64,000 nucleotides of DNA from Paenibacillus pectinilyticus. GTDB taxonomy: Bacteria; Bacillota; Bacilli; Paenibacillales; NBRC-103111. Within the stretch, counting starts at the first letter, position 1, and each line of letters opens with the position of its first letter. The translations under genes and the position numbers were made by a program. The stretch covers positions 122,220 through 186,219 of the forward strand of contig NZ_LYPC01000025.1 of the NCBI RefSeq assembly GCF_001700435.1. Direction: 5' to 3'. This document shows positions 8,581 to 16,813 of the stretch, in pieces. Under the pieces are notes generated by a model. That model ran no database searches, had not been told where the DNA came from, and saw only the letters and a program-made list of their open reading frames with translations.

Positions 8581-8616
8581 TTGAATTATTATGTATACGA
8601 ATGTATAATAATACAT
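8581..8616 (+). promoter_or_regulatory. Arginine operon promoter with two ARG-box-like operators
   Basis: TTGAAT (8581-8586), 17-base spacer, TATAAT (8604-8609). Two sites related to the ARG box TGAAT-W4-ATTCA overlap it: 8582-8595 (exact left half TGAAT, weak right half) over the -35, and 8602-8615 inside the perfect palindrome ATGTAT-AATA-ATACAT (8601-8616) over the -10. Their centres are 20 bases apart, the spacing expected for an ArgR/AhrC hexamer. Arginine-dependent repression of argC onward is inferred. The predicted leader is only about 30 bases. Confidence 0.75.
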
Positions 8617-8646
8617 ATATTTTCGGAACATCGGGAGGGCATGGAT

Positions 8647-9696
8647 ATGAATCAAAGTATAAGAGCGGCTATTATTGGAGCTACAGGATACGGTGGTGCG
8701 GAGTTGATTCGTCTTTTGCAGGCGCATCCACTCGTTCACATCACATCCGTGATATCAACATCGAATGCGGGAGCGCCTTTGGCGGAGCATTTTCCACATT
8801 TGCAGGAAATCGTTGTGGATATCCTTGATGTCCTCGATGTTGAGCTGATTGCTGGCAAAGCAGACGTTGTGTTCTTGGCAACACCAGCTGGCGTAAGTGC
8901 AGAACTTTCACCTAAGCTATTGGCTGCGGGCCTGAAAGTTATTGATATTTCGGGGGATTTGAGATTGAAGTCCGCTAGCGACTATGAAAAATGGTACAAA
9001 AAACCTGCCGCTTCGGAAGAAGCTTTGGCTCGTTCGATCTATGGTCTTTCCGAAGTGTTCGGCGACGAAGTAAAGGGCAGCGATCTGATCGCTAACCCAG
9101 GCTGTTATCCAACAGCATCGTTGCTAGGTCTTATTCCTGCGGTTGAAGCGGGATGGATCGATCCGTCGACGATTATTATTGATGCCAAATCCGGTGTATC
9201 CGGTTCGGGTCGTGGTTTGAGCTTAGGCGCGCACTACTCCGAAGTGAATGAGAATTTCTCGGCTTACAAAATAAATAAGCACCAACACATCCCGGAAATT
9301 GAGCAAGCGCTGAGCCGCATTGCAGGGAAACCGGTTGTGACGACGTTCACGACGCACCTTGTGCCAATGACGCGTGGGATTATGGCGACGATGTATGCAA
9401 CGCTAACGGGTGAGCATACGGCTGAGGAGTTCATCGAGAAGTATCGCCAGTACTATGAAGGCCGCAAATTCGTGCGGATTCGCCCGCTAGGGAAATATCC
9501 TTCAACGAAAGAAGTAACAGGCTCGAATTACTGCGATATCGGCTTCGCTGTGGATGAGCGCACAAAGCGTGTAACGATCGTGTCGGTCATCGACAATGTC
9601 GTGAAAGGCGCTGCAGGCCAAGCGATTCAGAATTTAAATATTATGCAAGGCTGGGACGAGACGACAGGTTTGTTGTTCGCACCGGTATATCCATAA
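8647..9696 (+). CDS. argC: N-acetyl-gamma-glutamyl-phosphate reductase
   Basis: 349 residues. ArgC reduces N-acetyl-glutamyl-phosphate to the semialdehyde with NADPH, the third step of arginine synthesis. The NADP-binding 'AAIIGATGYGGAELIRLL' is at the N-terminus and the active-site cysteine lies in 'NPGCYPT'. ATG 8647 is chosen because GGGAGGG (8633-8639) is seven bases upstream; ATG 8641 is one base away from that site and the frame continues far upstream without a ribosome site. First gene of the arg operon. Confidence 0.97.
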   Translation: MNQSIRAAIIGATGYGGAELIRLLQAHPLVHITSVISTSNAGAPLAEHFPHLQEIVVDILDVLDVELIAGKADVVFLATPAGVSAELSPKLLAAGLKVIDISGDLRLKSASDYEKWYKKPAASEEALARSIYGLSEVFGDEVKGSDLIANPGCYPTASLLGLIPAVEAGWIDPSTIIIDAKSGVSGSGRGLSLGAHYSEVNENFSAYKINKHQHIPEIEQALSRIAGKPVVTTFTTHLVPMTRGIMATMYATLTGEHTAEEFIEKYRQYYEGRKFVRIRPLGKYPSTKEVTGSNYCDIGFAVDERTKRVTIVSVIDNVVKGAAGQAIQNLNIMQGWDETTGLLFAPVYP

Positions 9697-9727
9697 TTAG
9701 AAGATAAGGATAGGTGAGAGAACGACC

Positions 9728-10954
9728 ATGTCGGATCAAGTTAGCTTTACTGTTGTGCCAGAGGGCACAGTAACAACACCGAAGGGCTTTCGTGCAGGCG
9801 GACTGCACTGCGGATTAAAGAAAACGGAGCGCTACGATCTTGGCGCGATCCTTTGTGATGTACCAGCATCAGCGGCAGGCGTGTACACGCTGAATGCGTT
9901 CCAAGCGGCGCCACTGCGCGTGACGCAAGAAAGCATCGCCCACAGCGGCAAGCTGCAGGCGATGATCGTGAACAGCGGCAACGCCAACGCGTGCACGGGC
10001 CAGCAAGGCGAAGACGACGCTCGCGCGATGCGCGCGGCAAGTGCGAAGGCACTTGGCGTGGAAGAGCACCACGTCGGCGTGACGAGCACAGGCGTCATCG
10101 GCGAGCTTCTGCCGATGGGCAAAGTGCTGAGCGGCATCGAGCAACTGCCTGCGAAGTTAAAGCTGGACGGCGGCGAAGACTTCTGCCAGTCGATCCTGAC
10201 AACGGATCTCGTGCAGAAGATGACGTGCGTCCGTGTTGTAGTTGGCGGCAAAGAGGTGCACATTGCCGGAGCGGCCAAAGGTTCGGGGATGATTCACCCG
10301 AACATGGCGACGATGCTCGGTTTCATGACAACCGACGTTGCGATTGAGAGCGAATACCTGCAGTTGTTGCTAAGCAGGATTACAGATAACACGTTCAACA
10401 TGATCACTGTTGACGGAGATACAAGCACCAACGACATGGTCGTGGTGATGGCAAGCGGGCTTGCTGGCGGCGAATCCTTGCATCCGGGGCACCCGGATTG
10501 GGAAGCTTTCGCGGCAGGGTTCCAATACGTTGGCGAATACCTCGCCAAAGCGATTGCTCGCGACGGCGAAGGCGCGACGAAGCTGATCGAGACGACGGTT
10601 ATCGGCGCGGAGAGCGACGATGCAGCGCGTAAGATCGTGAAGTCGATCATCGGATCGAGCCTCGTGAAATCAGCTGTATACGGTGCTGACGCGAACTGGG
10701 GCCGGATCATTGCGGCTGTCGGTTACTCCGGGCAGCCGGTGAACGTGAACACGGTCGATATTCGCCTGGGCGATATCGCAGTTTTGGAGCAGTCGCGTCC
10801 CGTGAAGTTCGACGAGGAAGCGGCACTGGCTTATTTGAAAACAGATACGATTCAAATTCACGTGAATTTACATATGGGCGAAGGCAAAGCAACGGGCTGG
10901 GGCTGCGATTTGACCTATGATTATGTGCGCATCAATGCGGCATATCGGACGTAA
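9728..10954 (+). CDS. argJ: Bifunctional ornithine acetyltransferase / N-acetylglutamate synthase
   Basis: 408 residues. ArgJ transfers acetyl from N-acetylornithine to glutamate, closing the acetyl cycle; bifunctional forms can also use acetyl-CoA. The precursor self-cleaves at the conserved Ala-Thr in 'GMIHPNMATMLGF', leaving the threonine as nucleophile of the beta chain. 'GSGMIHPN' and the C-terminal 'ADANWGRI' are family motifs. The part at about 9,840-10,230 is visibly richer in G and C than its neighbours. Starts 31 bases after argC. Confidence 0.97.
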   Translation: MSDQVSFTVVPEGTVTTPKGFRAGGLHCGLKKTERYDLGAILCDVPASAAGVYTLNAFQAAPLRVTQESIAHSGKLQAMIVNSGNANACTGQQGEDDARAMRAASAKALGVEEHHVGVTSTGVIGELLPMGKVLSGIEQLPAKLKLDGGEDFCQSILTTDLVQKMTCVRVVVGGKEVHIAGAAKGSGMIHPNMATMLGFMTTDVAIESEYLQLLLSRITDNTFNMITVDGDTSTNDMVVVMASGLAGGESLHPGHPDWEAFAAGFQYVGEYLAKAIARDGEGATKLIETTVIGAESDDAARKIVKSIIGSSLVKSAVYGADANWGRIIAAVGYSGQPVNVNTVDIRLGDIAVLEQSRPVKFDEEAALAYLKTDTIQIHVNLHMGEGKATGWGCDLTYDYVRINAAYRT

Positions 10955-10968
10955 GGGGGAAAACAGCA

Positions 10969-11763
10969 GTGAAGAACAATTGCTTTGTGATGAAATGCGG
11001 AGGCAGCACGCTTGCGGCGCTGCCCACAAGTTTTTTTGAAGATATGCGTCAGCTTCAGGAGGAAGGCATCGTCACCGTGATCGTGCATGGCGGCGGTCCT
11101 GCGATATCGGACACGTTAGGGAAGTTAGGCATTGAGTCTGGTTTCGTGAATGGCTTGCGCGTAACTTCGGAGGCGGTGCTCGACGTGGTCGAGATGGTGC
11201 TATCCGGTCAGATTAATAAAGAAATCGTACGCCGGATTCAGCTAACGGGTGCGAAAGCACTTGGTTTGTCCGGTGTGGATGGACATTTGATCGAAGCGAA
11301 GCCTGTAGCAAACAGTCATGAAGTTGGTCTTGTAGGCGATGTGACGAAGGTGAACGCGGAGCTGATTCAAGGCATTGTTGGCATGGGCTACATTCCGGTT
11401 ATTGCGCCGGTTGGTCTTGGCGCAGATGGCGGACAACGGTACAATATTAACGCCGATACGGCGGCTGGCGCTGTAGCTTCTCACCTCCTCGGTGTGGAGC
11501 AGATGGTTGTTGTGACAGACGTTCCCGGCATCATGAAGGTCGTGGATGGCGAGAAGCAAGTGCTCCCTGTCGTCAGCGTAGCAGAGATTGAAGAAATGAT
11601 CACAAGTGGCGACATCTATGGCGGCATGATCCCGAAGGTTCGTGCAGCGATTGCTTGTATACAAGGGCAAGTGCAAGAAGTGGTTATCGTGAATGGTTCG
11701 GAACCGAACGTGTTGAGCAAGGTTTTGAAAGGCGAGGGCATTGGCACGCGCATTGTACGGTAA
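10969..11763 (+). CDS. argB: Acetylglutamate kinase
   Basis: 264 residues from GTG 10969. ArgB phosphorylates N-acetylglutamate, the second step of the pathway. The kinase signature is visible: 'MKCGGSTL' with the phosphate-binding lysine, 'VIVHGGGPAI', and 'YNINADTAAGAVA' near residue 165. The gene is complete, ending 'GIGTRIVR', so the tnpB insertion just downstream did not damage it. It is 14 bases after argJ and would normally be followed directly by argD. Confidence 0.97.
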   Translation: MKNNCFVMKCGGSTLAALPTSFFEDMRQLQEEGIVTVIVHGGGPAISDTLGKLGIESGFVNGLRVTSEAVLDVVEMVLSGQINKEIVRRIQLTGAKALGLSGVDGHLIEAKPVANSHEVGLVGDVTKVNAELIQGIVGMGYIPVIAPVGLGADGGQRYNINADTAAGAVASHLLGVEQMVVVTDVPGIMKVVDGEKQVLPVVSVAEIEEMITSGDIYGGMIPKVRAAIACIQGQVQEVVIVNGSEPNVLSKVLKGEGIGTRIVR

Positions 11764-11788
11764 TCCCCCATAAAGGAGTTGCTTGTTG

Positions 11789-12913
11789 ATGATTCTAGCG
11801 AAGAAAGTTAGGCTGTTGCCAACGCCAGAACAACAGCATCAACTTTGGAAATCCGTTGGTACGGCAAGGTGGGCTTACAACTGGACCTTATCAAGACAGC
11901 GAGAAAATTATGAGAAAAGTGGAAAATTCTTATTTGATGGAGAATTGAGAAAAGAACTAACAGTCTTAAAGCAGACAGAAGAATATTTTTGGCTATATGA
12001 AGTGTCTAATAATGTTGTAAAGCAAGCAGTAAAAGATGCATGTGATGCGTTTAAACGTTTTTTCAAGAAACAAGCGAGTTTCCCACAGTTTAAGAGTAAA
12101 CGAAAGTCTAAACCTGCTTTTTACAATGACAATGTAAAATTGAAAATCAAAGATGATCTTGTGTTGATTGAGAAAGTAGGCTGGGTAGAAACGGTGGAAT
12201 CACTTCCAATGAACACAAATTACACTCAGCCGCGAGTGAGCTTTGATGGAAAGTACTGGTACTTGTCTGTGGGATTTGAAGAGAGGCTTACTAAGGTTGA
12301 ACTTACGAATGTAGTACTTGGCATTGACGTTGGTGTAAAGGAATTTGCCGTTCGCTCAGATGGTATCAAGCATGAAAACATAAATAAGACCAAGACAGTA
12401 CGCAAGACAAAGAAACGCCTTGGCAGGTTGCAACGGAGCGTTTCCCGTAAATATCAGAATAATAAGGAGGGAAGCCGTTTCGTCAAGACGAGCAACATTA
12501 TAAAACAGGAAAAACAAATACGTTTGCTACATCGGAAGTTAGCTAACATTCGTAACAATCAAATTCACCAAGTAACAAATTCAATAGTGAAAACCAAACC
12601 GTTGAAGGTAGTTATTGAAAATTTGAATGTAAGCGGAATGATGAAGAACAAGCATCTATCTAAAGCTATAGCAGAGCAGAAGTTGCATGACTTTAAAGTA
12701 AAGTTATTCTACAAGTGTGAGAAGTATGGAATTGAACTTGTGGAAGCTGATAGGTGGTATCCTTCTTCTAAATTATGTTCCCGTTGTGGAGCATTGAAGA
12801 AAAACTTAAAACTATCTGAGCGAACTTACAACTGCTCTTGTGGATTACGTATAGATAGGGACTTGAATGCTTCGATCAATCTTGCGAATTACGGGTTACA
12901 ATTAGCGATCTAA
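11789..12913 (+). CDS. tnpB: TnpB family RNA-guided endonuclease (IS200/IS605 type), lone tnpB
   Basis: 374 residues, apparently intact. The RuvC-like catalytic triad is present: D180 in 'VVLGIDVGVKEFA', E277 in 'VVIENLNVSG' and D356/D358 in 'IDRDLNASINL'. A zinc ribbon with C330, C333, C349 and C351 lies between the last two. TnpB uses a guide RNA made from the element's right end to cut DNA next to a short target-adjacent motif. No tnpA is nearby. ATG 11789 is taken as start (AAGGAG at 11773-11778); TTG 11783 or 11786 is possible. The gene is AT- and lysine-rich, unlike argB and argD. Same strand as the operon, so it may be read from the arg promoter. Confidence 0.93.
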   Translation: MILAKKVRLLPTPEQQHQLWKSVGTARWAYNWTLSRQRENYEKSGKFLFDGELRKELTVLKQTEEYFWLYEVSNNVVKQAVKDACDAFKRFFKKQASFPQFKSKRKSKPAFYNDNVKLKIKDDLVLIEKVGWVETVESLPMNTNYTQPRVSFDGKYWYLSVGFEERLTKVELTNVVLGIDVGVKEFAVRSDGIKHENINKTKTVRKTKKRLGRLQRSVSRKYQNNKEGSRFVKTSNIIKQEKQIRLLHRKLANIRNNQIHQVTNSIVKTKPLKVVIENLNVSGMMKNKHLSKAIAEQKLHDFKVKLFYKCEKYGIELVEADRWYPSSKLCSRCGALKKNLKLSERTYNCSCGLRIDRDLNASINLANYGLQLAI

Positions 12914-13075
12914 CACTTACTTGTTAACGCTAATATGTAGGACGCGTTGCATCCGAATTTACGCCTGTGGAGTGTCATACCAAACGAGAGTAGCTTTGGC
13001 AAAATCGGACACATTGAAACAGGAAGCAAACAAAACTTATAATCTAATATTTGTTTTATACCTTTTTATAAGTTC
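11791..13075 (+). mobile_element. IS200/IS605-type element carrying only tnpB, inserted between argB and argD
   Basis: Boundaries are inferred. At the left, TTGAT (11786-11790) could be the target-adjacent motif. A perfect 7-bp hairpin, GCTGTTG / CAACAGC (11812-11818 and 11831-11837), lies about 20 bases inside, within the tnpB coding start. At the right, a nested fold (12964-13023) and a 9-bp inverted repeat, AACTTATAA / TTATAAGTT (13034-13042 and 13066-13074), mark the end. There are no terminal inverted repeats and no target duplication, as expected for this family. Confidence 0.6.
12914..13075 (+). ncRNA. Candidate omega-RNA (reRNA) scaffold of TnpB
   Basis: The bases after the tnpB stop can form three perfectly nested 5-bp helices: CCTGT/ACAGG (12964-12968, 13019-13023), GTGTC/GACAC (12972-12976, 13008-13012) and CCAAA/TTTGG (12980-12984, 12995-12999). 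TnpB guide RNAs are known to come from this position, with the guide read from DNA just past the right end. Here the guide would begin near 13075 and read into the argD start. The 5' end of the RNA may lie inside tnpB. Confidence 0.6.
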
Positions 13076-13093
13076 TTGGCAACGGGAATGTAC

Positions 13094-14290
13094 ATGACAG
13101 AACAAGGAAAAAGCTCGTTGTTTCCAACCTACGCCAGATATCCGATTACGCTAGTGAAAGGTGAAGGCAGCCGACTGTGGGATGACACAGGCAAGGAATA
13201 CATCGACATGATGAGCGGAATCGCTGTAGCAGCGCTTGGGCATGCACCACAAGGAGTTAAAGAGAAATTGATCGAGCAATTGGATCAACTTTGGCATGTG
13301 GGTAACTTATTTCATATTCCGAATCAGGAAAAGTTGGCTGGTTTGTTGACAGACAATAGCTGTGCGGATGCTGTGTTTTTCTGTTCCACAGGTGCGGAAG
13401 CGAATGAGGCGGCGATCAAAATCGCACGCCGCTACTCGCAAAAAGTGCTGAACAACGGGCGCTACGAGATTATCACGTTCAACATGTCCTTCCATGGGCG
13501 CACGATTGCTACATTAACCGCTACCGGTCAGGACAAAGTAAAGGAAGGTTTCCTTCCGCTTCCTGAAGGCTTCGTATATGCGGACTATAACGATATCGAG
13601 TCCGTTCGCAGCCTCGTGAACGATCGTACGTGTGCCGTTATGCTGGAATTCGTACAAGGCGAAGGCGGTGTATTGCCGGCGGATCCAACATTCGTGAAGC
13701 AGCTTGCTGAGCTGTGCAAAGAGCATAATCTGCTCTTGATCGCGGATGAAATCCAGACGGGTGTAGGCCGTACGGGTAAACTATTTGCCTACGAGCATTA
13801 TGGCGTAGAGCCGGACATTTTCACATTGGCCAAAGGTCTTGGCGGTGGCTTCCCGATTGGTGCTATGCTGAGCAAAGGCTACTTGGCTGAAGCGTTCAGC
13901 GCAGGCAGTCACGGTTCAACGTTCGGTGGGACTCCGATTGCAACCGCAGCGGCTCATGCGACGTTAAGCACCATTCTTGATAACCACTTATCGGAACGTG
14001 CGGCTGAGCTTGGTGAGTACACGGTTAAGAAGTTGGAAAGCAAGCTGGCGGGCAATCCGTTAGTGAAAAGCATTCGTGGCATTGGCCTGCTCATTGGTAT
14101 TGAATGTGCACAGCCAAGTGCCGAAATCATTAGCGAGATCCACAAGCAAGGCGTGTTAGTTATTCCAGCAGGACCTAACGTGATTCGTTTGGTGCCGGCG
14201 TTAACGATACCGCAAGAAGATTTGGATCAGGCGTTAGAAGTCGTGTGCGGTGTCCTCTCCCAGAAGGCATCCACGATCAGCGGCGTCTAA
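13094..14290 (+). CDS. argD: Acetylornithine aminotransferase
   Basis: 398 residues. ArgD converts N-acetylglutamate semialdehyde to N-acetylornithine using glutamate and PLP. The PLP lysine lies in 'FTLAKGLGGGFPIGAML' and the aldimine-side aspartate in 'LLIADEIQTGVGRTG'. ATG 13094 has only a weak GGGA six bases upstream; ATG 13088 and TTG 13076 are also in frame. The normal ribosome site may have been separated from the gene by the tnpB element, since AAGGAG after argB would fit TTG 13076 if the element were absent. 21 or 30 bases separate it from argF, depending on the argF start. Confidence 0.95.
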   Translation: MTEQGKSSLFPTYARYPITLVKGEGSRLWDDTGKEYIDMMSGIAVAALGHAPQGVKEKLIEQLDQLWHVGNLFHIPNQEKLAGLLTDNSCADAVFFCSTGAEANEAAIKIARRYSQKVLNNGRYEIITFNMSFHGRTIATLTATGQDKVKEGFLPLPEGFVYADYNDIESVRSLVNDRTCAVMLEFVQGEGGVLPADPTFVKQLAELCKEHNLLLIADEIQTGVGRTGKLFAYEHYGVEPDIFTLAKGLGGGFPIGAMLSKGYLAEAFSAGSHGSTFGGTPIATAAAHATLSTILDNHLSERAAELGEYTVKKLESKLAGNPLVKSIRGIGLLIGIECAQPSAEIISEIHKQGVLVIPAGPNVIRLVPALTIPQEDLDQALEVVCGVLSQKASTISGV

Positions 14291-14320
14291 CCGAAGTTAA
14301 CAGTAGAGAGGTTGGATCAC

Positions 14321-15280
14321 ATGAATAGCACGGTCAAGGAAGAACTGGCTGCCCAGTTGAAGGGCAAGGATTTTCTTGCTTTGGTTGATTATACAGCAGA
14401 AGAATTGGAATACCTGATTCAATATGCGATTGAGTTGAAACGCAAGCAGAAGGCGAGAGAGCCGCATGCTGTGCTAGCGGGCAAAACGCTGGGCATGATT
14501 TTCGAGAAGTCCTCCACGCGTACGCGTGTTTCCTTCGAAGTGGGGATGTACCAATTAGGCGGGCAAGCGCTGTTCCTGAGCAAAAATGATTTACAGCTGG
14601 GCCGCGGAGAGACGGTATGGGATACCGCTCAAACCCTTTCCCGTTACTTAGACGGAATCATGATTCGTACTTACGAGCACCGCAAGGTGATCGACTTGGC
14701 GCGCGGAGCGACAGTGCCTGTCATTAACGGCTTGACTGACCATGCACACCCTTGCCAAGTAATGGCTGATTATCAGACCGTTTTGGAGAAAAAAGGCCGC
14801 TTGAAAGGCATCAAAGTCGCTTATATCGGCGATGGCAACAACATGGTACACTCCCTGATGATGGGAGCTAGCAAGCTTGGGATGGATTTCGCGATTGCTT
14901 CGCCAGAGGGCTATGAGGCTGGGAAAGAAGTGATTCGTCAATCCAAGGAAAATGCGGCTGAAACAGGCGGAAGCCTGCTTGTTACGCGTGATCCGCGCGA
15001 AGCGATTGAAAATGCCGACATCATCTATACCGATGTATGGGCGAGCATGGGGCAAGAAGCGGAGCAGAAAGAGCGGGAAATCGCGTTCAAAAACTATCAA
15101 GTCAATGAAGCTTTGGTGAAATATGCGAAGCAGGATTACCTATTCATGCACTGCTTGCCTGCACACCGCGGGGAAGAAGTGAGCGAAGGCGTCATAGACG
15201 GCGCGCATTCCATTATTTTCGACCAAGCAGAGAATCGTCTTCATGCGCAAAAGGCCATCATGGCCGCGACAATGATATAA
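14321..15280 (+). CDS. argF: Ornithine carbamoyltransferase
   Basis: 319 residues. ArgF makes citrulline from ornithine and carbamoyl phosphate. The carbamoyl-phosphate motif STRTR is at residues 65-69, and the ornithine-side motif HCLP lies in 'FMHCLPAHRGEEV'. 'DGNNMVHS' is also typical. ATG 14321 is nine bases after AGAGAGG; TTG 14312 directly abuts that site and is rejected. Confidence 0.97.
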   Translation: MNSTVKEELAAQLKGKDFLALVDYTAEELEYLIQYAIELKRKQKAREPHAVLAGKTLGMIFEKSSTRTRVSFEVGMYQLGGQALFLSKNDLQLGRGETVWDTAQTLSRYLDGIMIRTYEHRKVIDLARGATVPVINGLTDHAHPCQVMADYQTVLEKKGRLKGIKVAYIGDGNNMVHSLMMGASKLGMDFAIASPEGYEAGKEVIRQSKENAAETGGSLLVTRDPREAIENADIIYTDVWASMGQEAEQKEREIAFKNYQVNEALVKYAKQDYLFMHCLPAHRGEEVSEGVIDGAHSIIFDQAENRLHAQKAIMAATMI

Positions 15281-15319
15281 ATTTCAATTGAGAGTGTAGA
15301 AACGGAGCGAAGAGTAGAC

Positions 15320-16558
15320 ATGGCTAAGGAAAAAATCGTACTCGCTTATTCAGGCGGCTTGGATACATCAGTTATCCTCAAATGGTTAAAAGAAACTTAC
15401 GACGCAGAAATCATTGCATTCACAGCGGATATTGGGCAAAAGGATGAGTTGGACGGCTTGGAAGAAAAAGCCCTTGCAACCGGCGCTTCCAAAATCTACA
15501 TCGACGACCTTCGCGCTGAGTTCGCGAAAGATTTCATCAACCCGATGTTCCAAGCGGGTGCGCTCTATGAAGGGCAATACCTGCTCGGCACGAGCATTGC
15601 GCGTCCTTTGATCGCGAAGCGTATGGTTGAGATCGCTCGCGCTGAAGGCGCAACAGCCATTGCACACGGTGCAACGGGTAAAGGGAACGACCAAGTGCGT
15701 TTCGAACTTACAGCAGCGGCGCTTGCGCCTGAGCTGTCCGTAATCGCGCCTTGGCGTTTGGAGCAGTTCCGCGAGGAGTTCCCAGGGCGCGCAGAGATGA
15801 TCGCTTACGCGGAGAAGCATAACATTCCGGTAACGGCATCCGCAGCGAAGCCTTATTCGACTGACCGCAACTTGCTGCATATCTCCTTCGAGAGCGGCAT
15901 GTTGGAAGATCCTTGGTTCGATGCAGCAGCTGACGACAACAAAGGCATGTACGTGCTGAGCGTTGCGCCAGAAGATGCACCAGATCAAGCGGAGTACATC
16001 GAGCTTGAGTTCGCGGCTGGTGATTGCGTAGCGATCAACGGAACGAAGCTTTCCCCACTAGAAGTGATGGAAACATTGAACGAGATCGGTGGCAAACACG
16101 GGATTGGCCGTGTAGACATGGTTGAGAACCGTTTCGTCGGCATGAAGAGCCGCGGCGTGTACGAGACTCCGGGCGGTACAATTCTTTTCACCGCTCACCG
16201 TAAAATGGAATCCCTCACGATGGACCGCGACGTTATGCACCTTCGTGATTCTTTAATCACGAAATATGCATCCCTTGTATACAACGGCTTCTGGTTTGCG
16301 CCTGAGCGTCTAGCAATTCAAGCGCTTGTGTCCGAGAGCCAAAAGAACGTATCGGGTACGGTTCGTTTGAAACTGTACAAAGGTAACGTAATGGGCGCTG
16401 GCGTGAAAAGCCCAGTATCCCTATACAACCCGGATATCGCAACAATGGAAGCTGATCCAACGAAGGCTTACGATCAAGGCGATGCAACAGGCTTTATCCG
16501 CTTGAATGCGCTGCGCTTGAAAGTCGGTTCCGGCGTGGAACAAAACGCGAAAAAGTAA
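15320..16558 (+). CDS. argG: Argininosuccinate synthase
   Basis: 412 residues, standard length. ArgG joins citrulline and aspartate with ATP to give argininosuccinate. The PP-loop ATP site 'LAYSGGLDTSVILKWL' is at the N-terminus, followed by 'HGATGKGNDQVRFE' for citrulline and aspartate. It starts 39 bases after argF and ends with a hairpin, so argH may be a separate unit. Confidence 0.98.
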   Translation: MAKEKIVLAYSGGLDTSVILKWLKETYDAEIIAFTADIGQKDELDGLEEKALATGASKIYIDDLRAEFAKDFINPMFQAGALYEGQYLLGTSIARPLIAKRMVEIARAEGATAIAHGATGKGNDQVRFELTAAALAPELSVIAPWRLEQFREEFPGRAEMIAYAEKHNIPVTASAAKPYSTDRNLLHISFESGMLEDPWFDAAADDNKGMYVLSVAPEDAPDQAEYIELEFAAGDCVAINGTKLSPLEVMETLNEIGGKHGIGRVDMVENRFVGMKSRGVYETPGGTILFTAHRKMESLTMDRDVMHLRDSLITKYASLVYNGFWFAPERLAIQALVSESQKNVSGTVRLKLYKGNVMGAGVKSPVSLYNPDIATMEADPTKAYDQGDATGFIRLNALRLKVGSGVEQNAKK

Positions 16559-16579
16559 TTGTATAGCTGCTCAGCCGTG

Positions 16580-16604
16580 GGCTTTCCCTTCGTGGAAAGC
16601 CTTT
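16580..16604 (+). terminator. Hairpin after argG, weak terminator
   Basis: Perfect 8-bp stem GGCTTTCC / GGAAAGCC with a six-base loop, followed by only CTTTGG. The short T-run suggests partial termination before argH. The 209 bases from here to argH show no T-box or other riboswitch that I can recognise. Confidence 0.5.
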
Positions 16605-16813
16605 GGGCTGTCCAAATAAAGAATAAAGATGTTTCACAGGATACGTCACTATATAGCTGGACAAAAGGGTCCGTTCAAGAAGGACGGCAGAGAATTTGTT
16701 TTATCTGTGTGGTTGAGGTGTCTGATAAGCATGTTGAAAGTGTTTATTTGCTCATAAGCCTGACTTATAGTCGACAGCTGTGAGGTAGGTTAATACGAGA
16801 GGGGTCATGCACG

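Larger units (their letters stand above)
8111..8646. other. 536-base intergenic region before argC
   Basis: The first 100 bases are G-rich with no clear gene. A weak hairpin with T-run lies at 8217-8248 (ACCAT / ATGGT). It is followed by DnaA-box cluster II (8254-8326) and then about 250 AT-rich bases without a supported gene, ending in the ARG-box promoter of the arginine operon. An open frame runs through much of this into argC, but it has no ribosome site and an unconvincing composition. Confidence 0.6.

Noticed and set aside
8395..8646. Upstream extension of argC giving an extra 84 residues
   Set aside because: No ribosome site at the upstream start, and the stretch contains the ARG-box promoter. 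ATG 8647 has a well-spaced GGGAGGG and matches the family start.
16559..16783. 74-codon open frame between argG and argH
   Set aside because: No ribosome site, starts at the argG stop inside the terminator hairpin, and the composition is not protein-like.
16605..16813. T-box or other riboswitch before argH
   Set aside because: No T-box consensus (AGGGTGGNACCGCG) or specifier-type structure seen.
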